Assembly: GCA_031769625.1 (NCBI GenBank)
Contig: JAUIMM010000017.1
Coordinates: 3,152,501-3,216,500, forward strand
Origin: Taudactylus pleione
Taxonomy: Eukaryota > Chordata > Amphibia > Anura > Myobatrachidae
Direction: 5' to 3'
Length of the DNA: 64,000 nucleotides
The position numbers were made by a program, and so were the translations under genes. Under the pieces are notes generated by a model that did no database searches, was not told where the DNA came from, and saw only the letters and a program-made list of their open reading frames with translations. Positions within the stretch are counted from its first letter, which is position 1. Each line of letters opens with the position of its first letter. Shown here in pieces: positions 33,841 to 45,557 of the stretch.

Positions 33841-34309
33841 CCGCCTCAGACTGAAGGTGAAGTTATACTTTTGTAGCTTTCGACAGGTCTTTGGCAGACT
33901 GGCAATTTCCATTGGAGACAGCCCAGGAACCTGTGTAATTTAAGAGTGTCTCCATTCTTAGCAATTGTGTGACAGTGTGTGGCCCTGACGAAGTTCAAAC
34001 CTCGGCAAGAAACCTAATCCTGGTCAAACTACACCAACATGCCAAATTTGGTGGAGCTAGGTCCAAAACTCTGGCCTTGCAAAAAAATGACAAAAAGACA
34101 GACAGACAGGCTTTCTCGCTTATTATATAGTTATTATTATTTTCCGTTATTAATAGGGAACCATTAAATTTTGCTGCACTGTACAGTGGGGAAGCAGAGC
34201 ATGCTACAAAGGCATATAGGACCAACATTCTAATTAAAGAACATTCAGGAAGAATAAGTGCAAGAAAACTGTACATAACACATACTGTAATTCAGTGAGG
34301 GATGCAGTC
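33841..34309. other. No gene recognised; short foldback-like repeat possible
   Basis: 33970-34135 includes phrases (CCCTGACGAAGTTC, GACAGACAGACAGGC) that look repeat-derived. Nothing is assignable. Confidence 0.35.
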
Positions 34310-35120
34310 ATAAAGGTTGACATTCACAATATCAACAGTTATGAAGTCAGCATTGATTAAGCTGTGGGATGGAAGGGTTACATTAGGCACTAGGGGTTTT
34401 TTAGGGTTAGGCTGTGGGGGAGTTAGGGTTAGGCACTAAGGGTAGGTATGGGTAGGCTGTGGGGGGAGTTAGGGTTAGGTACTAAGGGTATGTTAGGGCT
34501 AAGCTGCGAGACGGGAGGGCAGGGTCATGGTGAGGGGCGGACAGGATTAAGCTGCAGGGGAGTTAGGGTTAGGCACTAGGGGTAGGTTAGGGTTAGGCTC
34601 TGGGGGAGTTAGGGCTTGGCACTAGGGGTAAGTGTGGGTAGGCTGTGGGTTGAGTTAGGGTTAGGCACTAGGGGTAGGTTAGGGTTAGGCTGTGGGAGAG
34701 TTAGGGTTTGGCACTAGGGGTAGGTAAGGGTAGGCTGAGGGTTGAGTTAGGGTTAGGCACTAGGGGTAGGTTAGGGTTAGGCTGTGGGAGAGTTAGGGTT
34801 TGGCACTAGGGGTAGGTAAGGGTAGGCTGAGGGTTGAGTTAGGGTTAGGCACTATGGGTAGGTTAGGGTTAGGCTGTGGGGGAGTTAGGATTTGGCACTA
34901 GGGGTAGGTAAGGGTAGGCTGTGGGTTGAGTTAGGGTTAGGCACTAGGGGTAGGTTAGGGTTAAGCTGCTGTGCAGGAGGGTAGAGTTAGGGTGCGGGGC
35001 TTAGGGTTAGGCACTAGAGGGAGGGTTTAAATGTTGGCAAAATCTTTCTGTGATCATCACCATATAATTTCATACTCTCTAAATTGACAGTTTTATTAGA
35101 GTGGTCAACAATGTATATAG
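34310..35120 (+). repeat. Telomere-like minisatellite GTTAGGGTTAGGCACTAGGG (family T2)
   Basis: From about 34367 to 35030, units of roughly 45 bp repeat: GAGTTAGGGTTAGGCACTAG, GGGTAGGTTAGGGTTAGGCT, GTGGGG. A dimeric order alternates GGTTAGGCAC and GGTTTGGCAC. Flanks carry GGTTGACATTCACAATATC on the left and TTGACAG followed by GTCAACAATGT on the right, related to the arms of 19765-20500. TTAGGG is the vertebrate telomere motif, but here it is diluted in longer units. Confidence 0.8.
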
Positions 35121-36361
35121 TTTCCAACATCCATAGTGACTGCAGTACTATTGGATTTCCTGAAATAATTCTTATATCTTACTTCTCTAACATATTTACT
35201 TTAACAAAAGAGTAAAACAAAGTTGAATGAGAAGGACAATTCCTTTTTCAACATAAAGATGTGAGTGACCATTGGTTAATTCATGTGATAAACACTTAAG
35301 GATTCCAGATAATTTTACCTATGTTTTTTTCGTGCTAAACTTTCTTTTAATTCTCATTTACATCAGTCTTTCTCTTCCCAACATAACCTGTTTAATATGT
35401 ACATACTTTTAGAACCCCCATTATCTGCAGAAAGCTCTCCGTAACATGTCCCATTCTATGAGTATCACTCTGTGCAAATACTAAATATATGTCTTATTTT
35501 ATTTTCTAACACTGTGCATGTTAATGTATTTTAATTGAATAGTAAATATGATCTTGGAGTGACGCGCTATTTAATGATGTCAGATCTCAAGAGACCCGCA
35601 CTGTACATGATTCTGGGTCTGTGCCTTTCTGTGTTACTATAGTAACAGTAGTGCTCTCTCTGCTGTCAGAAATGTCATTTGCACACAAATTTCCTGTCAA
35701 GAAGAGTCAGCGTTAAATATTCTGTACTATAACATTATGGCAGAAAAGTAATATTCACATGTAGTGGAGATGGGCAGATACTTTTTTTCAATATTGTCAA
35801 GGAGCTTGGCACAATTTGGGATGACAAACTTTATTTGAATATACTTACATTAAACAGACAAGGGGCAAGATATATGTTCTCATAATACACCCTGGTACGG
35901 GTTGGAACCTTGAAGATGAGGAGAACACAGATATGTGGCAATTACCTTGCGAGATGCAGGCAGCCACTATATTTTAAGTACCAATTTGTTTTAAGGTAAA
36001 TCCAACCCGGCTTTTGCCTTAAAAAAAATAGGCATTTTAAATCTAGCAGATACATCGCAAAATGTGGCCCACATGTCACAACCTATTGCATTTGACAAAG
36101 AGACAATCTTCCTGCGGTTTCCCTACTCTCCCCTGGATATACCTGCTACTGGGGGTTAGCTGCAATAGGCAATCCTAATAGTATCACCCAGCAGCCCCAC
36201 CTCCCCCTGTTCACGCCCCTCCCAGCAACCTGTGATTGATGGACGATCCTTAGGATAACCCCCTGCTGCTGGATGATCTTCTTGTAGAACTGTGAAGTCC
36301 TGCATGGAGTGAAAGTATTATTATTTTTTATACAGTTAAAAAAAAAGAACCGTTTATGTTA

Positions 36362-36362
<1 letters not shown>
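35121..36362. other. No gene recognised
   Basis: Nothing supported on either strand. Confidence 0.4.

Positions 36363-36417
<55 letters not shown>
36363..36417 (+). repeat. GATA then GACA tetranucleotide microsatellite
   Basis: Four GATA units pass into about ten GACA units with no interruption, a common compound microsatellite. Confidence 0.95.
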
Positions 36418-37332
36418 CTCAAATGATACCACCAGGGGAATCCAACAGTAGACGCCCACTGAAAAGCAACTGCACACCATAAAAGGAAAGCAGCTGGCTG
36501 AGAGGGTGTGGCCAGTCACCAGAAGTGTGGAAGGAAATAACAAGAAAAGCTCTGGAACCCTCACCAGAGTGACTCTGTATTATAGAATACTAGCTTTTAT
36601 ACAGTTTACAAAAAGTTTGCAAGATAATTTGGGGCATAATTATTAAAAATTGTGATATGTCCCCAAATATTAACATTAATGATCGCCGCATATAGCAGCA
36701 AAAAGGAATATTTTTGGGGGTGTTGAAGAGTTGGGCATTAGTGATGTGGATCGCATTGGGTGGGTGCAGTGTGATTTTAATAATGGATGGGCCCTCACAT
36801 AGGCAAACGCAGGGGGGGAAGGCATCTGCCAAAAAAGAAACAGTAATATAATAGAATTTTACTAGTGCTGCATGTCCTTGGAATGGTGTCCACATCTAAA
36901 ATAAAAACATTCAGCTCAGACAGGATGGACCTACTGCCGCATCTAATGGCTAACTGTGATCACTGGTCCTGTATAAGCTGGAATTATGACACACAATACA
37001 CTTTGTATGACACATATTAAAGCTGGATAAGTACTAATTATGCCCTCTTTCTGGACTGGCCACACTCACTCTAAAATCGAGCATTTGGAAACCCCCCTCT
37101 AGAAATCCTGCGTTTGCCACTGCCCTCAGGAGTGGCAAGGGTGGAACAGTGGTCCCTTCCAATATTCCTATGGGGCTAAGTAATCACCAATTACACCAAT
37201 GTCTCTAGTTAATGCCTAGGTCACATTTGTTGATTTCAGCAAGAGATGTAGATTTACAGCAAGTTTTGCTATATTATAACAACATATTTCCTGTTCTAAG
37301 CTACAGCAAATGCTGCTGACAAGCGACATTTA
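36418..37332. other. No gene recognised
   Basis: Nothing supported. Confidence 0.4.
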
Positions 37333-37832
37333 GGGGCATATTTCATTTATTAATTATCGGGTTTTAAACCTGATAATTATTATTTCTTATCGCCTCTTAT
37401 CACAGCAATAAGAAATGTAAAAAATCGCTAGGTTGTACCATTAAACACATCCAGGGACAGGGGCTCTGATTGTCCCAGTGCCAGTCGGACTAATGCACGT
37501 GTGCGGCCAGCAGACAACGCATGCATGAGCGGATATTGTCAGGGCGGGATCCTACAGATATCTCTCCAAGTGAATTTAGCAGAAAGCAGCCTATAGGCAC
37601 CAATGGTTAATGCCATCTAGGTAAATCTCACAAGTTGCAGCCCCTATAGAAAGTTTGAAACCTATGAGAGCTGCTATTGCAATCGAAAATAGGGGACCGC
37701 AACAGATATCTCATATATCTGCTGCAGTCCCCCTATATACACATCTGGGTGGTAATTAATATTTGAGAATACCCCTCAGAAAATAAGTGTTTCCGTGGGT
37801 AACCCTGCAAATATTCTTTGATAAATAGGCCC
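37333..37832 (+). mobile_element. Probable MITE with GGGGCATATTT-type ends and internal hairpins
   Basis: Left end GGGGCATATTTCATTTATT resembles the inverse of the right end TTTGATAAATAGGCCCC and the ends of the foldback at 19427. Inside are stems such as GGGGACCGCAACAGATAT paired with ATATCTGCTGCAGTCCCC (about 37692-37732). The target duplication is not clear. Confidence 0.5.
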
Positions 37833-39229
37833 CTAATATACAAAGCTAGTTAGTACACAATGCTGCTATATTTCACTTCTTCTTTCTGCAGCAGTCACAG
37901 AAACTGATTGCTGTGCTCCTATCTGCAGTGACATCTGTCCCTGGCTACTGATCTGGAACAAGATCCTCCTACCTGCAATAAGCCATGCCTTCCTGCAATA
38001 AGCCCTACCCACAATAGAAGAGCAGTGGGTGGGCAGCCAGGACAGTGATACTGTATGTAGATGCAGGACACTGCCAGAAAACATTATAAGAGCTGGCCAC
38101 CTCACAGATTTCACAGCTGCTTTGGAGATCTCTCATCTGCAGTCCCGAATGGGGATGAGCAAGAGACTCTGGGAGTCGAGCAGCTGCATCCTTCTCCCTG
38201 GCTTCTCAGCACTTTGCCCTCTATTCCCCATTCCTCTTTTACCTCTCAGCTCTTCTTTCCGGCTCCGTCCTTACTGACAGCTTAGCAGATGTCATGTGAT
38301 CCAATGACACTGCGATGCGCCTCTGTCAGGATTAAAATTGTAGGGAGGAGCAGGAGCTTGGCCCACTAAGGTAGCGGGAGTCAGCGGCAGCAACATGGGC
38401 TCTGTCCTCCAATGGAAGAGGGTGGGGCTTTGAGTCAAGGAGGCCCACCAAAGAACATCCCAGCCTACTGCCAGGCTAATCTGACCCTGGTAGATATATT
38501 TATTATTGAAATGTGTGGGTCCAATTCTAAGAGAACTAACAACAACCGAATTTAGGGGTTCCAAGACAGACTGAGTCCGAGTTCGTAAATCAAAGAAAAC
38601 TATGGGGACAGCTGATGCGAGGGCTGCCAGCCAATAGCAGGAGATATGGTAGCTCCGATATCTCCTGCTTTCTTTACTAGTGCATTTAAGGTATACTTAA
38701 TTTTGCCCTCAAATATGCAGAAACTGCAATTTCCACATATTTTAGGTCAGAATTGAATAAATAATGACCCCTTTACCATCTCAGTCAGGGGCGACTTGAG
38801 GAACGGGCTGACAGGGCCCTCACCCAGAGCAGTGAAGCCTGGAAAGGCGTAGCTGCTAAGGTTACCACCTGTCTGGGATTCCTCCGAACAATCTTGAAAT
38901 GACAAGATCTGTACTGAGGCCTGCTCATTCCAGACTTGTGGTGTCCAGAAATTAAAGGGCCTTTGTGCAATTCCGCCTTTACTTTAGCCCGTCCGCAGCA
39001 TGCCTCCTGGTTATACACATAACTCACTAACACATATCATCCAGAAAGAGGTGTCCCGGACTCAGAGATCATTCATGCCTTCATCTTTCATCTGTGTGTG
39101 CTGTTGTATGAGTATAGCAGTGGATCACACTGTGCCTCTGAAAGAGGTCGCATGCTGAATGAGCCAGAAGGAAACATCTAATAGTGAGATTCCCTTTTAT
39201 CACTCAACTGGGGTCACCACTGTTGATAT
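37833..39229. other. No gene recognised
   Basis: 38788-38820 (CAGGGGCGACTTGAGG) looks like one end of a hAT-type repeat without a visible partner. Nothing else supported. Confidence 0.35.
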
Positions 39230-39593
39230 TAGGGATGTCCGTCGACCCCCGTGTTTTGGTTTTGGATCTGTATCTCCTTCAAGGTTTTGGATCTGGATTT
39301 GGTTTTGCAAAACCACCCTCAAGTGCTATGATGTTGGGTTTGGTTTTGGATCTGGATTTTAAAAAAAATATATAGATAAAAAGTATTAAAAAACAGCTAA
39401 AATCATGTAATTTATGCAATCCAAAACCCGAAATTTGGATTTAAAATCCGATTTCCGGACCGCAAAAAGATCAGAACCGTGACCTGAATTTACCTGGATC
39501 TCCTCAGGAGATCAGAACCGCGACTCGAATTTACCCGGATTCATGAAGTTAGGGTGGATTCGGATTTCTGGAGAACCGAACCGCACATCTCTA
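39230..39593 (+). mobile_element. hAT-type MITE (family H, complete copy)
   Basis: Ends TAGGGATGTCCG and CCGCACATCTCTA are inverted with mismatches. A perfect 8-bp duplication GTTGATAT lies at 39222-39229 and 39594-39601. Internal blocks GGTTTTGGATCTGGATT and AGCTAAAATCATGTAAT identify two truncated relatives at 13450 and 21480. Non-coding. Confidence 0.9.
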
Positions 39594-39601
39594 GTTGATA
39601 T

Positions 39602-40091
39602 GTGTGTGCTATTTAGAAAAGGTACTGTATGCAGAGTTAAATAGCAACACCAGCATAATTCCAGACACACTAAACTGTCCAGGTGCTTCACCAGGTGTCA
39701 GGTTTATTGAAGTGTAGCTACTGATACAGCTGTACTTACAGTTATACTCTTGTCAATCTAAATGAAGCAGAGCTTCACAGGGTCTCTGAGCTTCATGTCC
39801 CACTATGGCGTTCATACACAGTGACAACATGGCATCATGCCTGCGCAGAATACCAAATGGCGGCCTTCTTAGTAAGGTAGAATGCTTCAAGTAAGGAGTA
39901 TTCATAGAGGTAGTGCAGTAGTGCACTCCATATTTCAACAACTGCTAGCAAGTAGCAGCTGCACTTGCTCTTAATACTGCCTCCTGTCTTTTAACGAACA
40001 GAGTCCTTCAGCTCGCACCTGAACTTGCCACTAAACATAGTCTAACTCTGTGCCTTCCCCGTACTCCCATTCCCTTCTTACATTGGCTCAG
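39602..40091. other. No gene recognised
   Basis: Flank of the 16-kb nest; nothing supported. Confidence 0.4.
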
Positions 40092-40170
40092 TCTGTAACC
40101 AGGGCCGGAGTAAGGTCTGTGGGGGCCCCTTGGCAACAAATGTGAGGGGGCCCCTATCAATAAAAGTTTT

Positions 40171-40210
<40 letters not shown>

Positions 40211-40241
40211 TACCGTACATCGGGCTGCCTGTCTGATGTGA

Positions 40242-40323
<82 letters not shown>

Positions 40324-41510
40324 ACTATATAAAAGCGAAAATTTGTCCTTATGTCTTTCTATACAAATCCACAGTTTACAAGCCAAGATCGTGAAATTTT
40401 ACATATGAGCGTATCAAAACACGGTGGAGGAAATTTATTACTGTTCATTTTTAATTAATTTAAAAACACAATTTTTGCACAGCATTCGCCCTCTACAGGT
40501 CAGGTACGGAATTAGAAAAGGATTTAGCTTATCTACTATTTTTTTATTTTCTATATCTGCTATCTACTATATAAAAGTGCACATTTTTCCTTCTGTCCTT
40601 CTGTCTTTCTATACAAAGCTACAGTTTACAAGCAAAGATCTCTCCTACACCTAAAACAGCAAAGAAGAATAAAAGCATTGTCCTGTTTGGTTTATTGTTA
40701 GATGCAGATTTGGACACCATTCTTCTTGGGCCATCTGCAAGGTCAATAATAAAAATATTAAAATGTTATTTTTGTTTAATTTCATAATTTTTTTATAACA
40801 TGCATTTTGCTACATACTAAGGAATTATGGAATTTTGGCCCTGATTCAGACCCACTCGCAAGTGGGCATACGTACGTTCGGCGTACGTAAAAAAATATTT
40901 AAATTCAAGCACTCACTCGTATTTTCGTACGCAGCAAAAAATCCGCCCCAAACTCAGGCGACCCCTCCTCTAACTAACGAGCGTGCCAAATAGCGAGCGT
41001 ACATCCCCGAAATGGCTTGAAGGGAACGCACGCACAAGTACAAACCGGAAGTGGGACTGTCAGATTCCGATGACCTGCTAGTTTTTTCTGCCTACCTCCC
41101 TCAATCGTATCATGCCAATCAATGTATCAATTAGCTTAATTGTTTTTTTTTTTTCAACACAATGCAATAAACTTTAATCTTGTCCGTGTTTGTATTTGCT
41201 CGCACAATACGTACGGCTGAAACCTTCGCTTTTATTGTGCAAAAGACATGTTAGCCCCAATTAAACAATTGTTCTATTTGTTTGTCTCCCCACAAATTTT
41301 CTGTGGTTCATTTCTTTATTTAAATTTGCTTACGCATGTCACTGCATCAAGCCTATCATAACTCTCAAGAGATTTGTGGCCCTGTCGAACACATGACTCA
41401 TACACTAACCAATAGAATTTGTCCTGTTAATTTCCCAAATACATTAGCCAATCAAATTTTTTTTGGGTGCTTTATTAAAAATATTTTGCCAAAAAAACAT
41501 CATTGCCATC

Positions 41511-42734
41511 ATGAGATCCGCCGCATTCACCAGGCGCGAACTGCTGGTGCTGACGGAGGTGATGGACAGGCGGATCACCAGTCAGCCGCCACCCATCTCA
41601 AATAGGCGAAAGCGTTCCGCATATGCGGAGGTACGTCGCCGCCTGCGCTCCTTCGGCTCACGCCGACATATTGGCCAGCTGGAGCGCAGGTGGTCGGACC
41701 TGCACCGGCGGACGCCCCGCTTGCTGGCATGCTTTCGCATGCAGATTGCGGAAAGTAAGTTTTCTGGACTGTGGTTTTCAAGTTTATCTTGTGGGCCCTA
41801 ACTGCGTGTGCATGTTTTCATGTCTGTCCTATTGAGTCATTGTAGTCATATCTGCATGTGCATGTTTTCATGTCTGTCCTATTGAGTCATTGTAGTCATA
41901 TCTGCATGTGCATGTTTTCATGTCTGTCCTATTTAGTCATTGTTTTTTTTTTATTGTTTTTTTTTTTTTTTGGATTCCTGTTGAAACTAACCACAATATT
42001 TTTTTCATTTTTTAGGGGCACAGCAAAGACTACGGCGGCATCGCCAGACAAGACGCCGGTCCCGGCCCCTCTCTCCAACCCCCAATTCCTCAATTACCCC
42101 CTCCTCCCCAGACCCTGTGGCCGAGATTTCAGGTCTACTTCCCCTCCAGCCCAATTCCCCCTCTCCTCCATCCGTCCCTCCTCCAAATACCCCCTCCCAG
42201 GATTCCGCAAACACCCTGCCCCTAGGTTTGGGGAATGTAGCCACCTCCGAGGTGGTCCAGGGAGTGGCTTCTGGCTCTGGCGTTTTGGAGAACGGTATGT
42301 TTTTAAATTTTCTTTTGGCCACCACAAACTGTTTGTATGTAATCATGTGTCGTCCCCATTTTTGTTGGCTTTCTGTCGCCTTAGGGTATTTTTGGGGGTT
42401 GTCTTTACCTGTTCCTGCTGATGTCACCATACACATATCACACCTGTGTGCATTTTTTTAGGGCCCTTGTATTTTTGGCCTACGACATTTTGGGGTGCTC
42501 TGTTTTATCCGTGTAATGTTTTTTTTGCCCACAAGCTTTTAAGTTTTGGTTTGCTTGTTTTGTGTTTTTTTAGAATGTTGCTTCATTATCGATTTATTAA
42601 TCCCCAAACTTTTGTCACCCACAGAGGAACAGAGGCGTCGGGAACAAATAATTCATTGTGTGGGCCGTATGCGGGAGCAGGTCACCGGGCTTCTGCAGGG
42701 CCTTGACCATCTGTTGGTCCTCCTTAGGAATTAG
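41511..42734 (+). CDS. Harbinger accessory gene 1: SANT/Myb-like DNA-binding protein (3 exons)
   Basis: Predicted exons are 41511-41754, 42016-42294 and 42625-42734. Each intron starts with GT (GTAAGT, GTATGT) and ends with AG after a T-rich tract, and phases match, giving 210 residues with no internal stop. Residues about 6-80 form a SANT/Myb-like domain of the type seen in Harbinger accessory proteins: FTRRELLVLTEVMD near the start, then the RKRSAYAEVRRRL helix and the QLERRWSDLHRR recognition helix. The middle is proline/serine-rich. The last exon encodes a basic, then leucine-rich helix (EQRRREQIIHCVGRMREQV followed by LLQGLDHLLVLLRN), plausibly for oligomerisation. By analogy with known Harbinger Myb-like proteins it would bind element DNA and bring transposase to the ends. 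AATAAA lies about 35 bp after the stop. The exon model is a prediction from sequence. Confidence 0.72.
41803..41942 (+). repeat. 50-bp tandem repeat in intron 1 of accessory gene 1
   Basis: Nearly three units of TGTGCATGTTTTCATGTCTG, TCCTATTGAGTCATTGTAGT, CATATCTGCA follow the first exon of the gene. They lie wholly in the intron. Confidence 0.85.
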
Positions 42735-43560
42735 TATATATATTTTTTTTTTTTCAAATTGTTTCATAATAAATCAGTTTTAAATCAAGCTCTGTCTCAT
42801 GCGTTTGGAGTAAATCCAAGATTCTTTACACTGACATAAGTAGACGCTTCAAGCAAGGATTGCCACAGAATCTCACTACAGATTGTGTGTTGTATTTTGA
42901 ATGCAAACAGGCACGAAACACCTCCCAGTACCAATGTCATTTTCCGTTTTTGTGGTGGTCAACATGATAGTTTACACCATTTTTCAGGTTCCTATTTGGT
43001 GGCCAAACTGCTTAGTACAATCTTACGAAGGCAACTGATTGTACAGGATTCCTTGGTGTGTTGGTTAGTACCCTGAAAACATATTACATTTTAGCTCCAC
43101 TTGCTTCATTACTGGGTTACCCCTTAGGTAAAATTAACGTTTGGGAGTTTGTTTACACTTGCTTCTAATGTGCCAAAAAAGGAAACAAATTACACTCTCC
43201 AAATATTTATTCACAACAGCAATCAAAATACAAAGTGGTCACTCACAAACAAAACACACAGTGATAATCAGAAATACACCACATACCAAAAACAAGAAAC
43301 AAACACACAACAAATCAAGAACTGGTTGACGAAGGCCCATGCCCACATGAGTTCAAAAATATGGCGTTGCAATATTGGTGTCAGAATATATTCCAGAAGT
43401 TTCCACAGAAAGGTTTTTGAAGGGTAGCAGGAAGTAGTCATCGTGGGAGTGCCAAAGATTATGCAAACAAACAGAAGATGGTGCAAGAATTAATATCAAA
43501 AAAGATGAACGCTAAAAAACCGTAACACATTGGGTATACACACTGTTGTTTGGTCAATAA

Positions 43561-44493
43561 TTACCTAAAATATCGGGCCACCACATCATCGCGTATGGCC
43601 CCCCCACATACTGACCTCCGACCAACCTCGGGGGGGCCATCCTCAGGTAAGGCATCCTCTGGCTGCATTGGAACACCACTCCTTATGGCGATGTTGTGAA
43701 AGATCCCACACAGGACCACAATTTTCGAAACCATATCCGGCAAATACATGAGCTCGCCATCACCAGCTTGGAGGTTGTTTAATTTGTGCCATATCCCTGA
43801 TTGCCGGATGACGAAGGAGTCATGTGCACTTCCTGGTAATTTTGCATTCAGGGACAGGATCTGGAGGGAGGCATCACATACCACCATTACATTCAGGGAG
43901 TGATAGTGTTTTCGGTTGCGAAATATTGCCTCCAGCCGTGCTGGAGGCTGAAGTGGTATGTGAGTACCATCCACAACCCCTATGATGTGTGGGAAGCCAG
44001 CTATTTGGTAAAAATTGGCCTTGGCCACACTAAGGGCACCCATATCCAAAGGCATTTTAATAAAATGATGGAGGTGCTTGAAAAGTGCCTCCATCACTGC
44101 CCTCAGGATCCTGGAAAAGGAGGATTGTGAGATGCCCGCCACTATTCCCACCATTGTTTGAAACGATCCTGAGGCACAGAAATGTAACACCGCCATAAAT
44201 TGCGTAAGTGGTGGTATTGCTGTTGGACTGTCAATTTGCCGTTCAAGATCACTCTCTATTAATGAGAGAGTGTCTATGATGATTTTGGGAGGAAGACGGT
44301 AGCGTCTTAAAACCTCATCATCGGGCATTCCAAAAAGGGTGACACGTGTTCGAAATATCTGGGGCCTTGCACGCCTACGATGCCTACGCCTGGGACGAGA
44401 TTGAGGTTGGTCGGCTTCCGGGAGCATGGCCAGAACAATCCGCCCAAGATCAACCTGAAATGGCAAGATTGGAATGTAAGGCTTTGGACCCAC
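43561..44493 (-). CDS. Harbinger DDE transposase, open but lacking the third catalytic residue
   Basis: HARBI1-like, 310 residues, uninterrupted. It has the RRYRLPP region near residues 63-69, the ASGSFQ motif at 107-112, first catalytic Asp at 175 in GVVDGTHIPL and second at 225 in LPGSAHDSF. After GDGEL (residues 244-248) the sequence jumps straight to MYLPDMVSKIVVLCGIFHNIAI. Family members normally have about 55-60 residues here (GDSGYPL onward) that include the catalytic Glu and the ERTFG.LK.RFR helix. The frame is kept across the loss, so the protein should fold only in part and be unable to cut DNA. An AG acceptor-like CCATTTCAG near 44455-44465 on the coding strand suggests residues before about 16 may not be coding; Met23 is another possible start. 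It lies between the two plus-strand genes. Confidence 0.92.
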   Translation of the reverse strand: MGPKPYIPILPFQVDLGRIVLAMLPEADQPQSRPRRRHRRRARPQIFRTRVTLFGMPDDEVLRRYRLPPKIIIDTLSLIESDLERQIDSPTAIPPLTQFMAVLHFCASGSFQTMVGIVAGISQSSFSRILRAVMEALFKHLHHFIKMPLDMGALSVAKANFYQIAGFPHIIGVVDGTHIPLQPPARLEAIFRNRKHYHSLNVMVVCDASLQILSLNAKLPGSAHDSFVIRQSGIWHKLNNLQAGDGELMYLPDMVSKIVVLCGIFHNIAIRSGVPMQPEDALPEDGPPEVGRRSVCGGAIRDDVVARYFR

Positions 44494-44787
44494 CCCAAAA
44501 GAAAATTAAGAACAACTTAGCTTGATGATACCATCCATTGCTGCTTACATGCCGGGGTATTGTCATGATACGCCCAAACTGAAATAAATCCCAAAAATAA
44601 TTTGAAAAATTTTAGTCTGTGCATTTATGTTTCTAAATTTTGTGCTAGACAAAACTTAAAATATGCGAAACACACATTTGGCCAAAGAGCAAAACGACAT
44701 TGCACACAGTACATCAAATTGGGTTGAAATGTAAGCCAAAAAAGCGAAAGGGCAACCATAAAAAATTTTACAGGATTAATAAGCATT

Positions 44788-45056
44788 TAAAAATGCGCTA
44801 ATTAGTTCGCAAATACAAGTTAATAAACAAACTGAGAAAAATGCGCTAATTAGTTCGCAAATACAAGTCACTATACAAACAGAGAAAAATGCGCTAATTA
44901 GTTCGCAAATACAAGTTAATAAACAAACTGAGAAAAATGCGCTAATTAGTTCGCAAATACAAGTCACTATACAAACAGAGAAAAATGCGCTAATTAGTTT
45001 GCAAATACAAGTCACTATACAAACTGAGAAAAATGCGCTAATTAGTTCGCAAATAC
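44788..45056 (+). repeat. 48-bp minisatellite inside the Harbinger
   Basis: Between five and six units of AAAAATGCGCTAATTAGTTC, GCAAATACAAGTTAATAAAC, AAACTGAG. Two variants alternate (TTAATAAACAAACTGAG and CACTATACAAACAGAG). Because 48 is a multiple of three the array reads as an open frame on the minus strand (a cysteine-rich repeat), which I regard as an artefact. Confidence 0.92.
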
Positions 45057-45557
45057 TAGATAAAAAATGGACTTACCAAGAGCAAATATATAAGATTCCA
45101 AATCAAAAGGTCTTTGGGTCCGAAATTAAAAAAATGCTAAAAGATATGAAATTATGGATCACAAAATTAATAACAAGAAGAAACACAATGAGACACCAAT
45201 AGAACCAAAGTTAGACTTCACAAAACTTACCAAATCAAGAAACGAGGCCAAAAAAAAATATACAAAAAAAGCGAACGGAAAATAAAAACGCAAATCTAGC
45301 AAACAAAATAAACTCCAAACGCCAACTCCTTTATCCGCAAACAAGAAACTCCAACCAAGGTAACCTCCAACAATCCAAAAACACCACCTCGACTCGAGAC
45401 ACACCAAGCCATAAATAGTGTTTCGTTTCCCGCACAAATTAAGGAGGGATCATAGGAACGCACAATCAATGATGCGGCCGCAAAATAAGGACGCATGTAT
45501 AAATACATCACGAAAACACATTTAAATTCTGGTGTATTTCTTGTTTGGACCTCAGAC

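Noticed and set aside
34367..35030. True telomere or former chromosome end
   Set aside because: TTAGGG is part of a longer unit of about 45 bp and the array is flanked by dispersed-repeat arms.
40078..40408. Tyrosine/isoleucine-rich frames on both strands
   Set aside because: They are translations of TA and CA microsatellites.
43561..44493. A domesticated host HARBI1-like gene
   Set aside because: It sits inside an element with inverted ends and flanking TTT, beside accessory genes, and lacks a catalytic segment. Nothing shows host use.
44776..45015. Cysteine-rich repeat protein on the minus strand
   Set aside because: It is the translation of a 48-bp minisatellite; the period is a multiple of three so the frame cannot close.
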